Assembly: GCA_003586115.2 (NCBI GenBank)
Contig: QVOM02000115.1
Location: forward strand, 4,232,435 to 4,296,434
Direction: 5' to 3'
Length of the DNA stretch: 64,000 nucleotides
From: Salvator merianae
Lineage: Eukaryota; Chordata; Lepidosauria; Squamata; Teiidae
Below are positions 1-10,929 of the stretch, in pieces. The notes beneath the pieces were generated by a model. The model was not told the origin of the DNA and did no database searches. It saw only the letters and a list, made by a program, of their open reading frames with translations. Numbering within the stretch: the first letter of the stretch is position 1; each line of letters begins with the position of its first letter. The position numbers and the translations under genes were made by a program.

Positions 1-71
1 GTGTTCCCTTGCCTAATCCTTAAAGGTGTGCAAGTTAATAAAGAAGTTGTCATTTCATATAGTCACAGGTT

Positions 72-111
<40 letters not shown>

Positions 112-514
112 GCGTACACTTCTGAAGAAAGCTTTGATCCTTCCTCCTCCTTTGCAGAAGTAAAACAGGGTTCTGGATCCATGCTTGGTAGGGAAGAGGA
201 TTTGGGATTTGCATTCTGGTTTTGAAGGCAAAGACAGTCTTCAGGATGCATGATGTAGATAAGTTTATTAACTAGGAGGTATCCGTAAGATTGCATTTTA
301 AAACAGCAGAAGAAAGCAAACAAAGGTAAATTAAGCAGCACAAGGAGAAGGACAAAGCAGAATAGGTCACATGTTGGAGGAGGAAGTCATGGAAAGTGTT
401 ATATTCCTATACTTCCTCTCTCCCCCTTGCAAAAAAGCCAGCAAATCACAGGCAGTTTATTTTGAACAAATGAATAGGCAACTACTTCTATTGAACCCGT
501 TGTGGTTGGGGGTG
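1..514. other. Unassigned flank upstream of the Ty3/gypsy relic
   Basis: Apart from the microsatellite I see no domain, splice-bounded ORF or recognisable repeat here. The last hundred bases could be the decayed gag/protease part of the adjoining retrotransposon, but no motif is clear enough to say so. Confidence 0.4.
71..110. repeat. (CT)n(CA)n microsatellite
   Basis: A run of CT dinucleotides passes directly into CA dinucleotides. It is a compound simple repeat, and the short ORFs crossing it are repeat artefacts. Confidence 0.97.
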
Positions 515-879
515 GAAGCAGGTTTCTCATTGCCAATGTATCCAACCCACTGGTCCTGGGAGTGAACTGGCTGTGGACACACAAACCCACAATTGTCTGG
601 AACTCTCTGGACTTTTGCAAATCTGGACTGTGTTGCACATATTATGGATTCTTGCTTAGTGCTAACTGACTCTAAATCTGTAAATAGTACTTGTTCTGGT
701 ACTACATTTATGGGGACTATAACTGTGTGGGGGAAGATTGAAATCTCTATTGAATATCATGACTTAAGGGAATTATTCAGTAAGAAGAACTGTGACACTT
801 TGCTGCCTACCGTAACAGAAAAATGGACTGTGCTGTTGAGATTTTGCCAGGGCAAATTTGCCTAAATCCAGACTTTACC

Positions 880-1565
880 CAATGATTTCTCTTGAAATGG
901 AGACACTTTGGGAGCTCTTGGACACAAACTTGGCTAGTGGATTTATACAACCTTCTGCTTCCCCAGTGGCACCCTTGGTACAGTTTTGTAGGAAAAAATC
1001 TGGTGAACTGAGACTTGTACAGATTATAGGGGACTGAACACTACCCACTGCTTCTAATTTCTGAATGCTGTCTCACCTGCCTAAGGGAAAAAAATATTTT
1101 CCAAGCCTGATTTACAAGTTGCTTATTTTAGAGTAAGGGTAAAAGAAGGTGATAAGTGGAAAACTACATTTAATTGTAAATATGGAGCTTTTCAGTAATT
1201 GGAGATACTTTTTGGGTTGGTTGGGGCTCCAAAACTATTCATGAATTTAATTAATGAAGTCCTGTCTGACTTCTTGTTTAAAGGTATCCTGGTTTATTTG
1301 GACAATGTTCTTTTGTATTCTGAAAACTATGAATCACACATTGCACTGGTGTGGACTGTAGTGGAGAGTAGTTTGCAAAACCAACTGTACAATAGGCTCT
1401 CCAAATGCAACTTTTCCAAACCAAAATTTCAGGGTACTGGATCTCTGCGAGGATGTGGAGATTGACCTGGCTAAGGTGAAGGGTCTCCTGGCCTGGGAAG
1501 CCCTGAAGAAGAGGAAGAAGATACAAAGCTTCCTTGGTTTTGCTAACTTCTATAGACAGTTTGGT
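880..1565 (+). pseudogene. Ty3/gypsy reverse transcriptase (broken)
   Basis: The RT palm is recognisable from an N-terminal block about 880-1020 (FIQPSASPVAP then a KKSGELRL-like stretch), through FGLVGAPKLFMNLINEVL (about 1208-1261), to the catalytic box YLDN at about 1294-1305. The family motif is YLDD, so the second catalytic aspartate is replaced by asparagine. The thumb motif IQSFLGFANFYRQF follows at about 1520-1562. Stop codons lie at several points, for example after the KKSGELRL block. The fragment is a fossil with no expected enzymatic activity. Confidence 0.88.
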
Positions 1566-1689
1566 TCTCACTAATTTACCTAAAACAAAGGACAAGGGGA
1601 AAAATAAACTTAAGCCACACATTCCCTTACCTGGTTCCCTGATTGTCAGTGGGTTTTTGTGTCCCTGAAACACTTATTTACCCAGGAGC

Positions 1690-2095
1690 CTGTACTAGCC
1701 CACTGTTACACAGGAAAGCCATTTAAAGTGCAAGGTGATGCAAGTGATGTCGTGACTGGGACAGTAGTGCTACAAGGAGGGAAAGATGGACACCTATAGC
1801 CTTATGACTACCTATCCCAGAAATTGGCCCATTTGGGAAAAGGAGGCTGCTGCAGTCTATCATGCTTCATTGACATGAGTGCTACCTCCTTGAAGAGGTC
1901 ACCACCCCTTCAGGGTACACACTGACCATAGCAACCTGGAGGTGCTTAAAATACCTCATTGCCTCTCAAACAGACAAGTTAGATGGGCCCAGGTTTTACA
2001 TTGGCTCAGCTTTACTTTAACGTATCTGCCACGTGGAAAGAACTTTCTAACTGATGCTTTAGTGAGACTGCATCAGCATGAGAATAAAGAGGTAG
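1690..2095 (+). pseudogene. Ty3/gypsy RNase H domain (broken)
   Basis: After the RT thumb, plus-strand frames give a GDASDVVTGTVVLQGGKDGHL-type start of RNase H (about 1735-1797), then TDHSNLEVLK (about 1920-1950) and a TYLPRGKNFLTDALVRLHQ stretch (about 2020-2075). These match the conserved DASD, TDH.NL and GK.N..ADALSR blocks of gypsy RNase H. A stop near 1800 and a frame change before 1900 break the domain. Confidence 0.85.
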
Positions 2096-2254
2096 AGATG
2101 GTGGACACACTATTCACCCCCCTCCAGTTAGGGTTCAAAGGCACGACCTACAGTGAGGCAAAAGGGCAAGCCTCTACACCAGCAGTGCCTCCCATCAAGG
2201 GGATAGGCATTCGCCAACAACTCAAGGTTCCATGCCCACAGGTCTGCACTGATG

Positions 2255-2655
2255 GAAGATAGGGACATGGCATTTAAGGACAATAGGGTGTACATTCCGG
2301 AGGCATTACAAGGCGAGATTCTATGGCAGGGACACAGTGCCAAGACAGTGGGGCACTTTGGTTTTGTGAGGTCATTCCACTTCCTCCAATGGCAGTTCTG
2401 GTGGCCTGGGATATTCACAACTGGCCAGTATCTGCAAATGTGAAAAGGCATGAAGGAAGGCAAAAGGGTCTGTTGCAGTTTCTGCTGACTCCACACATAC
2501 CCTGGGAGGATGTCAGTATGGACTTCATCATCGATCTGCCTGAAAGCTGCAGGTGTACCATCGTCTGGGTTGTGACTGACATCTTTTCAATACAGGCCCA
2601 CTTCATGCCTTGCCAATCACTTCCTACCACACCTTTGTTTGTGTTGGGGTGGTAG
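2255..2655 (+). pseudogene. Ty3/gypsy integrase N-terminal part (broken)
   Basis: The zinc-binding N-terminal region is visible as VYIPEALQGEIL followed by GHSAKTVGHFGF and QFWWPGIF (about 2287-2415). The start of the catalytic core follows in another frame as PWEDVSMDFIIDLPES (about 2500-2547), then VVTDIFS and AHFMPC. D of MDFI is the first catalytic aspartate of the DDE core. The remaining catalytic residues are not recognisable downstream, so the core is truncated or too decayed to read. Confidence 0.87.
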
Positions 2656-2985
2656 CATCCTCTCTACATTCATGCTTGCCCCATGTGACCATAATATAAT
2701 ATACAAGCTGCAACATTGCAGATCTTCAGCTTCAGTACCCATGGAAGGGATATTTTTTGTGGGGAGAAGGGTAGGGACAGAGGGGACAGGCTGTGCTCAT
2801 TCCTGAGAAGTCAAAATGTGATTCACACAAGAGTACCCAGAGAGTACTGCTATAACCCAACCACACCACACTTTTGCAACAAGAGAGCCAGAAGCGATGC
2901 AACTGAGGATTTCAGTTGGTTTTCTACACCTCAGACATTTCACCTTAATTCACTAGCTAAAATTCTTCTGTTGCTACGTGACAAC

Positions 2986-3127
2986 GGGCCTTTCTGCACT
3001 TTCTACCTTAGAATGGGATTATTATAGTCCAGCTGCTCCTGGTATAGCTGTGGAGTGCTTCACAGCTGTACCAGGAGCAGCTGGACTATAATAATCCCAT
3101 TCTAAGGTAGAAAGTGCAGAAAGGCCC
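2986..3127. mobile_element. 142-bp hairpin MITE with AAC target duplication
   Basis: The two halves are near-perfect reverse complements around a centre near 3055. The ends are GGGCCTTTCTGCACTTTC and its complement, and the flanking triplet AAC is present on both sides (2983-2985 and 3128-3130). There is no coding capacity. The central part shares CAGCTGCTCCTGGTA and TGTGGAG blocks with the interior of the 350-470-bp elements at 50958 and 54604, so it is probably a shortened relative of that family. Confidence 0.93.
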
Positions 3128-3844
3128 AACATGGCTAAACCTCAACCATTCTCCTGTGTCGTTTTAGAGTGTTTGCTAAGGGTGAACACGTTCAACTTAC
3201 ATTCAGCAGAGATTTGGTGTCCATTACATAACTTTAGTCCTTCTAGGATCCTTTCAGGCTAGGTGGGGGCAATATAAAGGAGGACATTTGTTACCTACAG
3301 AAAGTAATGGGACATACTGAAAATAAATTCTTCTCTATAGCCCAGCTGTGGCATGAATAGATGATCTCAGTGCCTGAGAACAGTTAAGGTTTAGAGTAGC
3401 ATAAAGCTACTAACAGCAGTTTATTACATATGGAACACCAAACATATGAAGGAAACTGCATAAGCATGGCATATGCCCCCTAATCTCTATGACTTGGACT
3501 ATTCCTATTCCTAGTGCAATGAAGCTATTTACCTCAGCTTGTTACCAATGGAATGCAGGTCATCTCAGCTAACTAGCCTAGCCTGGGCAGGTCTCCAGTC
3601 ACCTGGAGAGCTGAGTCTGGCATTTCACAGGAAACAGACAAAAGTGAAGGAACCCCTTCTGACTGAGGAAGGAATGACAACCTTAAAATGGTGGCTGACA
3701 ATGATGATGATGGATCTTGTCCTCTGTCAGTGAATGGTCCATCTTGGGAATGCTACAATGATAAATATAGCATTCTCTTATTTTGTTAATTTCTATTTAA
3801 AGTGCTGTACAGTGTGCATGATTCATATAGCTGCACTACTGCAA
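3128..3844. other. Unassigned non-coding stretch
   Basis: No domain, tandem repeat or transposon end is recognised here. A 64-codon ORF near 3539-3733 has no motif and is treated as chance. Confidence 0.4.
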
Positions 3845-4720
3845 CAGATTTTTATTTATTTAATTAACATATTTCTATTCTGCTTCCCATTCAAATATAA
3901 CCTTGAAACAGTGTTCAAAGAGCAAGAACAGCTGAAATCATCACAGTTGTATAAAAACGTATTTAAAATCAAGAATGGGGGAAACAAACGTTCACTCTGG
4001 AAAGGCTTGGTTAAAAAGACAGGCCTTCAGTTGGCACCTAAAGACCAGGAAGAGAGGCTGTTCCAGAGGGTAGGTATTGCCATAGGGAAAGCCCGACTGT
4101 AGGTAATTTTAAGATGACATTCAGTAGTTTTGGTACCCGCAGCAAGACTTCCCCTGAAGACCTTAATGGTTTCACAGGTCTACACTGAGAAGCAGTCTGC
4201 CAAGTAATCTGGTCCCCAGTTAAGGGCCTTGTATGCCAAAAAACTTTGAATCTGACCCAACTGCAAACTGGCAACTCAACTGGTACTTTAGCACAGGTGT
4301 GATATGTGCATGACGAGGTGCTCCACTCAGCAACCTGGCAGCTGCATTTTGCTCTAATTGCAGCTTCCAGACCAGGTACAAGGGCAACTCCACATAAGGG
4401 TGCATTACAATAATCTAAATGTGAGTTTACCAGTGCATAGGCAACAGCCACTAGGCTATCTCTGTCCGGGTATGGGGTAGCTGGTGCACCAGCTAAAGCT
4501 GGTAATAGGCACTCCTAGCCCCAGAGGTCACTTTAGCTTCCAATGACACGGGTGGCTCAAGCAGCACTCCAAACTATGTACCTGTTCCTTTTGAGAGAGT
4601 GCAATCCAATCCAGAACAGGCACATTCCCAAGTACCTGAACACAAGAACCACCAGAGTCTATGTCTTGTCTGGATTCAATTTTAGTTTATTGGCTCTTTA
4701 TTGCTTGTGTGTCAAGTAAT
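3845..4720 (-). mobile_element. CR1/L2-clade LINE, 3' part, antisense
   Basis: On the minus strand, frames crossing 4451-4220 carry the C-terminal reverse-transcriptase wording of CR1/L2 LINEs: ALVNSHLDYCNAPL, then LQLEQNAAARLLSGAP and HITPVLKYQL in a shifted frame. The plus-strand left end has the TTTATTTATTTAATT run that marks the inverted 3' tail of these LINEs. The right end near 4680 corresponds to the RT region coding for NKLKLNP-type residues. The copy is 5'-truncated, with frameshifts and stops. Confidence 0.82.
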
Positions 4721-5739
4721 AGATGTTTTGGGATTCCTCACTCGATCAGAACAACAAAATTGTTTCTAAGATAGTGATTATTAACTGGTAGGCAAGATCT
4801 AAAGCGGGCATATTCCAACAACTAGTTAAAAAATGTGTCTAGCATTCACTGCAAGCCAAGAAAATCCCAAAAGATATGAAAATGCAATTCTTCTCACCAC
4901 AATTAATCGGAAGCATTAAGTGTTTCAAGACCTCTGTGGGTTCTTTTACTATTATTACTGGTCTCTCCTCCACATGATACTTGTTGGATACCACTGATGC
5001 TCCATGCAACACTTGTATTCCTTGTTCTATCTCCAAAGAGAAAGCAGCAGAGTTCCCTACGCAATAGCAAGTTGTACTTTTGGTGCTGAATCTTGTGCTG
5101 TGGATCGCAATGTGACAGTACTCAAGATGCATGCCTGTTATTTTCATATGATGCTATAGTGTTGTATTCTTGTGTTCATAAGTGAGCTCATCTGCCAGAA
5201 GATTAAATCCAGAATGTTAATAATTGCTCCAGTATCTTTGCAATGCTTAGAAGAAGGCTGCACCATGGACCACTGGTTTCAGTCATCTTTCTCCAGCCCC
5301 CCAAAATTTCAAATTAACTCTAAGGGCCCAAATTTTTTTCAGCAGGAAAATACTAGAGGCAAGCAGATCTTAGAAATTTTGATTATTGATTAAGCATATA
5401 AACCTGAACTATTTCATGCAGTAAATTATTTTTGGTTTTTATTTCCCAGGAAACATCTTAATGTCTTTTTTTTTTATTAGTAGTAAAAGATATTAAAAAA
5501 GCAAAGCCACCTCCTCTCTGCTTGCTGAATGCTTTTTCTCTGCATGCCAGAAAACTTGCCTTTTTCTCTCTGCACACTGGGTGCTTTACATTTTGACAGC
5601 TAGAACACCTGCTAGCCCCATTCTGTGCGGATATTTCCCTCTTGATGGTAGAAGCACCTGCTAACACTGAATGTGCAATCAGTTCTTTTGATGGCAAAAG
5701 TGCTTCTTCCTTTCTTTGTACTGATGTGCTGGCTGCTTC
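4721..5739. other. Unassigned non-coding stretch with weak internal repetition
   Basis: Nothing here matches a family I recognise. Between about 5500 and 5700 there are loosely repeated blocks (CTTTTTCTCTGCA and CACCTGCTA each occur twice), suggesting an old degenerate tandem repeat. The 79-codon minus-strand ORF there is a by-product. Confidence 0.35.
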
Positions 5740-5960
5740 CTCATTAATTAATTAAGAAAACACATTTAAGTATTTATATGCTGCTGTATACCTTGAGGTC
5801 TCAGGTTGGATTATACAACTAAAATACATAAAAACAAGAATTAAAAGCAATTAAAAACACAAAACCCTAAGGAGGAGGTTAACTGCCTCTTCAATCAAAG
5901 GCATGAGGAAAGAGGTGTATCTTCACCCACCACCTGAATGAGGCTACCACACAGAAGTCT
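5740..5960 (-). mobile_element. CR1/L2-type LINE 3' tail, antisense
   Basis: The block starts with a TTAATTAATTAA run, followed by TATTTATATGCTGCTGTATACCTTGAG-like sequence and ATACATAAAAACAAGAATT-like sequence, then a CCACCTGAATGAGG block. This order is that of the inverted 3' UTR of the LINE at 3845. No protein part remains. Confidence 0.6.
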
Positions 5961-7665
5961 TCTCACATGTCTCCATTTCTTTATTTTCTGAGAGTGCTGG
6001 CCATGCCAAGAAAACTCCACCAGCTGATCTTATTGCGTAAGCAGGCTTGTATAATAGTGAAAAGAGGAATAAACTGATTTGGAGGGGAATTACTTATTTC
6101 CAGTTATTCCGCAGGATCTAAAGCCAATAGGATGGTGTAACAAATTGCTTGAAGATAGACTGCAGTAGGCTGGCGTGTGTTCCCAAGGGAAATAAAGGGT
6201 AAAGAAAGGAGTTCTGAGGCAGTGAGTAAATGTAAAATAAGCAATTGTCATTGAAAGAAAGGCAATTTTATTACAAGACTGCAATAGCCAACAATAAGGC
6301 AATAGGCTTTCAGTGCAGTGATTCTGACAAGTTCAAAGATGCAAAATCAAAGCTATAAAGTTGCAAATGATGGCAAGAACTCTATTAATAAGAATTTTAA
6401 AGAGCACTGTAGTGCTAAACTGAAGCTGCAAGTTTCTTGGTTTTCCTAGTGTGTATGTGGTGCAGTCTAATAAAGGTCCCTAGTAATTCTAAACAGCTGT
6501 CTCCCAGTTGTCTGAGGTCCACTCCTCCCAACTTGCCCAATAAAATATCTCTGCATCGTTCTCAGACTCCTTTTGCTTCAGATCCTGGATAAAGTTTCCC
6601 ACTACCCAACCTGGCCCTTCATTTTGCACACAAAGCACTATTCTCATGAAGAAAAATAGCAAACAAGCAGGGGCAACAAAAAGTAGCACTCACCCTCAGA
6701 GTCTTCTCCAGGAAAAGTCTCCACCAGGCTAGAGATGAAAAAGTGGGGAAAGGAGAATTGTTCTTGCTCTCAAAAGATTTCTGCCACAATCACAGAGTTC
6801 AGGAACCTGATACTGATGGCTTAAAAAACAAATGCAGGGAACAAGAAAGTTGGACACTCCACAATTCTCATTTCCCAAATGCACAGTTTTTTGCTGGGTG
6901 GCAGAGAGTACAGAGGCTTGGGGTGCTCTAGAGGCAGATCCAAGGAGGCAACCACCATAAATGTATCTGCAGAGCAAGCCTGAGGATGGACAGTGCTGAA
7001 CACTCAGATGTCTTGCACCAGTGCATAGAAATTCTAGATCTATAATAGACATCTAACCAAGGGTATCCTGTAGTCAGCAAGTGATGATAGAGAGAGGGAG
7101 ATCCCTCTTTCTCAGTGATTTAGCTCAGCAAAGCTGCAAATCAGAATAGAAATGAATTCAGCTTTAGCAGGGCTGTAGGAAAAATAGGGAACTTCAGATA
7201 AATTGGGGCTTGTTGCTCTGGTTCCAGGAGGCAGAAGAAGATAATGAGTTTTCTTAGTCCCAAGATCTCAGGCCAACACTAAGCATTTGTGTGGGAGCAA
7301 GGGAAAACAGTACACTCAAGGTTTCAGAGAAGCAAAGAGGCAACTACCAGCTGGTAGTCTGCACCTCTTCAGTAGGGTGGCATGGATGACCCTGCAATTC
7401 TTCTTTCTTCAGTGATTTCAACAAAGTTGGGGCTGTGATTTCAGCAAGCACACACAGCCCAACAGTTTCAGCAAGACGTGACACACTTTTTATACCTATC
7501 TTGTGTTATTAAAAATTGATCAAGCAGAGGACTGGACAAGAGATGGCTGGAAATTCTGCCCTTTTTATAGGTGCTTTAAAGTACAAATTTATTTGTTACT
7601 ACAGAGTAAGGCTGGATTAAGCAGAGGTGAAGTGAGGGACAACTGTTTACAGGTTAAATGTAAAC
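5961..7665. other. Unassigned non-coding stretch
   Basis: Read on both strands, this 1.7 kb shows only short motif-free ORFs and no transposon end that I recognise. It may be unique genomic DNA. Confidence 0.4.
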
Positions 7666-7668
7666 TAA

Positions 7669-7848
7669 GGCCCTTTCTGCACTTGGCCTTATTGTGGATT
7701 ATATCCCAGAATAGGAACCTGCTATCCAGATGCTAGTGCAAACTATGAAAGGTCTTGCCCAGTGCCTACCATAGTTTGCACTAGCATGTAGATGGCAGGT
7801 CCCTATTCTGAGATATAATCTGGAATAAATCCAAGTGCAGAAAGGGCC
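7669..7848. mobile_element. 180-bp hairpin MITE, copy 1 (TAA duplication)
   Basis: The element starts GGCCCTTTCTGCACTTGG and ends with the reverse complement. Its arms of about 85 bp are nearly complementary around a short centre near AAGGTCTTGCCCAGTGCCT. TAA is duplicated at 7666-7668 and 7849-7851. It has no ORF. It is the same length as, and close in sequence to, the copies at 49787 and 50736, which points to amplification of one master copy. Confidence 0.95.
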
Positions 7849-8023
7849 TAAGGCACTGAAATCCAATCAAACTGGACAGGGCTGGAGATAATAATGAGCT
7901 TAAGAATAATAGAAATCATTAACTATTCCCCAAAACATTATGCCAAGTGTGAAGACAATGTTAGCAAAACAAAAACAGAGTCCAAAAATCTCAGTTTAAA
8001 ATGGAGCTTCTCTTCTAAGACGG

Positions 8024-8045
8024 CTTTTTTTTTTTTTTTTTTTTT
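8024..8045. repeat. Poly-T tract
   Basis: More than 20 consecutive T. It could be the inverted poly-A tail of a retrocopy, but no parent is recognisable to its right. Confidence 0.9.
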
Positions 8046-8164
8046 ACAGTGCCATTTTGGTGCCTCTCATAGCAAGCTATGTTCAGGACACCCATATAGC
8101 ATACTCATGGATCAAAGATACTGGACACTGATATAGCATACATGGATCCAAGATATATGTACTT

Positions 8165-8350
8165 GCATGTATGCAAGCCTGCTATACACATGTTCAGAGC
8201 AATATTTGGGACCCCAGTTGTTCAGGGTTTTATAAGTCAGTGAAAACTTTGAGTTGGACTTGATAGGAAATTGGCAACCAGTGCAATCCCTTGTTGTATT
8301 GGTTGCTAATTTGCTATAGATGATGCTACCAGTTTGATTCTGGACATGCC
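8165..8350 (-). mobile_element. CR1/L2-type LINE fragment, antisense
   Basis: The plus strand reads GGGTTTTATAAGTCAGTG, then TGAGTTGGACTTGATAGGAA and GGCAACCAGTGCAATC. The same block order (TTGAATTGGACTTGG then AACCAGTGCAGC) occurs in the copy at 42925. It is a short 5'- and 3'-truncated remnant without coding capacity. Confidence 0.6.
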
Positions 8351-8576
8351 AAGTACTTCTTTTCTTGCCTTGGATGCCTTTATTCAAGGAGTCTAAGAAA
8401 ACATGGTGTAGGACGAAGTGCAGCCTATGGACTAGCAGCTGCCTCATACTACATTAAGCAATGTTTAAGAAATATTGAGCAGCAGACTAGATTATTTTGC
8501 TTGAAGAAAAGATACATTATCAGAAGGGGGACTTCTTAAATGAACATATACATAGGCTCATATATGCTGACACTAA

Positions 8577-8702
8577 GGACACTTCTGCATTGGCTGGTAC
8601 ACCGCACCAGCAAGCAAGGCTTCCCTTAGACCACACGGATGCATGGAGGGATGGCCCTAGTATGTTTGCTGGTCCAATATACCAGCTGGTGCAGAATCAC
8701 CC
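8577..8702. mobile_element. 126-bp hairpin MITE, GCTGGTA family, copy 1
   Basis: The left end GGACACTTCTGCATTGGCTGG pairs with the right end CCAGCTGGTGCAGAATCACCC. The interior CCAGCAAGC pairs with GTTTGCTGG. The flank is TAA on the left and TTAA on the right, so the target site is TWA-like although the duplication is not exact. It is related to the copies at 29452 and 51711. Confidence 0.8.
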
Positions 8703-10715
8703 TTAACCTTACATGTTTGGCCTATGACTGAAAGAGTCAGGGGTGGTCTTTAACTGCACCGCACCACCCGCAGGGAGTCACCATACGAAAGAGCTGTTGA
8801 TGGAGCCGAAACAAATTAGAGAGGCCTCCAAACTCAGTAGGGGCAGAAATGGGGGGTGGTTAGAAGAAGAGCTGTGAAGAAAGGATGAAAACGGCCAAAG
8901 AAATTGGCAGAAAAGTGGATCCCAAAAAACTATACGCAGGGAAAGAAAATAGGCAGATGCAGTGGTATCAGTGATCCTTCCCTCTTGCTTATGCAAATAT
9001 TCATTTATCCAATCAAAAATATTTCCTGAAAATGAAAATTGAGAATGGGGAGGGACAATTGTATTGGGCACTTTGCATTTATGCCTTCTCCTCCCCATTT
9101 TCCTAATCCAAAAACAGGTTATAACTGAATAGACCATCATCTTTTATCCTTTCACAGGGCTGAATGCCTCAGATTAAGCAACTGTTTTAAAATGTAGGAT
9201 TCCATCCAGTGTCTGGGTGTATTGTGATACATTCTTTTATCTTCATGAACTTGTTTTGATGCATAAAGCCAGTGTTGTGTTAATTGTGCCAGCTAAGCAC
9301 TACACAAAAGTACTGGGCTGCACCATGCTTATTGGGAAAATTGGAGACACAGGGGAGAGCATATCTCAACATGAGACTTGAGGATCATGTGCTAGGCTAC
9401 AGAGAAACAATGGACAGGAGAGAAAAAAAAATACACTTTTAATTCATCCCCCTTCTTCCACCTCAAAACCCTGTATAACAAATCCTGGCTGAATAAAAGC
9501 TAAGAGCAGACTGAACAGTGGACTGAAATGTTAGTCCCATTGACAGCTAATAGTGAAACTAAAATCTTTGCCTTCTGTCTAGTTCCAAGATTGGTACCTT
9601 TTAACCAGTTGTGTGTAGTTCCAAATTAGCTATTTTCATATTTCTGACTGGTGTCTGATTAGCCTTAACTGATACCTTTTGTTTAAGGAAGAAAACCTGT
9701 AGTTTTAGAAGCTGAACAATAGCCCCTTACCCCCAACCCCCTCTGTTGTTTTGCATAGTCTTTTGCAAAGACAAAACAAGTTCCAGGTTACAAGGTTGCC
9801 TGTTGCAATGTGAAAAGAAACTGATACAGGTTATTAGAGGTCCAAGCCATTGTCCTTTGGTCAGAACTGGTCTCACAGCTTCCTGAGCATTTGATTGAAT
9901 TTACTATCTTGCAAATGAGAGCCTATTTACATAGTAAACTTGAAACTTCTACTCTGGCTCGCTCACCTGTGCAATGTCCATGTAAATCTTGCCCCTCCTT
10001 TGTCCATCTCAGCTTGGGACCTCCCCTGGCCCATTTTAGCCCCATCCTCCATTTTACTTCAACAGATAGAAAGTCATGTGGCACTCCCACTCTTAACATC
10101 CTTTTCAGACCAGTCCTGAGCATTTCTTCCTCCCGGTTCAGCCGCCTCCTAGCCCAGAGGGCAGATATCTATGACTCTCCCACACTGTGTTTGCCTGTTT
10201 CCCTTCCCTTTGCTGTCTTAGTCTTTACTTTTTCTTTCCTTCTCTTCAGAACAGGTAATGAATTAGGTGAGATGTGTTGTGTGGTGTTTTTATTTTATTT
10301 TCACTGCAGAAGCTATAGGAAATCTTAGCCTTGGAAATTGCCATTATCCTGCCTATGCTATTTGGACTGGTTGTATTTTTGTCATGTGCTTTTTATTTGC
10401 AATTTCCTCTGCCTTTTTAGGTAAAAACCACTTATGTTCTGGAACTCCTATGTGGTTTCGAGTGCATTCCCATGGACCCCAATACTCTGTGAGTACACAT
10501 CAGCCAATTCCATCCATAAAACCTACTTCTTACCTTAAAGATCCCCAGGGTGAATTGGGAAGAACTTTCCCCTCAAACTAGTGAGTCCCACTTCATTCCA
10601 AAACAGGTGCAGTCAGATGTGGTGTGCAGAATACAGGAGGGGTGCCCATCACTTCAATGATATATATTGGTGAAAAAGCAGTTGCTGTTAGGTATCGGCC
10701 CACAAGGGGTGATTT
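8703..10715. other. Unassigned non-coding stretch
   Basis: No domain or known repeat is seen. Around 9950-10240 the sequence is pyrimidine-rich and gives a 145-codon plus-strand ORF without recognisable motifs. An AG at 10251 after a pyrimidine tract (CTTCTCTTCAG) is a possible but unsupported splice acceptor. Confidence 0.4.
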
Positions 10716-10716
10716 G

Positions 10717-10810
10717 AAGGAGGGAGGGAGGGAGGGAGGGAGGGAAGTAAGGAAGGAAGGAAGGAAGGAAGGAAGGAAGGAAGGAAGGAAGGAAGGAAGG
10801 AAGGAAAAAA
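10717..10810. repeat. (GGGA)n(GGAA)n microsatellite
   Basis: GGGA tetranucleotides are followed by GGAA tetranucleotides. The Lys/Glu/Gly-rich plus-strand ORF and the Ser/Phe/Leu/Pro-rich minus-strand ORFs are translations of this repeat. Confidence 0.97.
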
Positions 10811-10929
10811 ATGAAGGGTCCATCTGATGGAGATAACTCACAAGGGTGCCAAGGTAAGCTACAAAATGTGCTACTATCCAAAGTGCATAGGAGCTGCTTC
10901 TTAAGGCGGGAAAACCTGTCAGAAATCCT

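Larger units (their letters stand above)
515..2655 (+). mobile_element. Degraded Ty3/gypsy (Sushi/chromovirus-like) pol relic
   Basis: Frames on the plus strand, interrupted by stops and frameshifts, preserve the usual Ty3/gypsy order: aspartic-protease C-terminus (VLGVNWLWTHKP-like, about 552-587), the pre-RT linker YHDLRELFS (about 757-783), reverse transcriptase, RNase H, then integrase. This order with RNase H before integrase is that of Ty3/gypsy (Metaviridae) rather than Ty1/copia, and the wording is closest to vertebrate Sushi-type chromoviruses. I see no gag, no primer-binding site and no flanking LTR pair, so it is an internal fragment. It cannot be active because stops occur in every domain. 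The boundary after 2655 is uncertain: sequence up to the hairpin at 2986 may be decayed integrase. Confidence 0.9.

Noticed and set aside
9891..10328. 145-codon plus-strand ORF with pyrimidine-rich composition
   Set aside because: No domain, and its Ser/Leu/Phe/Pro composition is what a pyrimidine-rich strand gives by chance.
10593..10881. Lys/Glu-rich and Phe/Leu/Pro-rich ORFs
   Set aside because: They are read-through of the GGGA/GGAA microsatellite.
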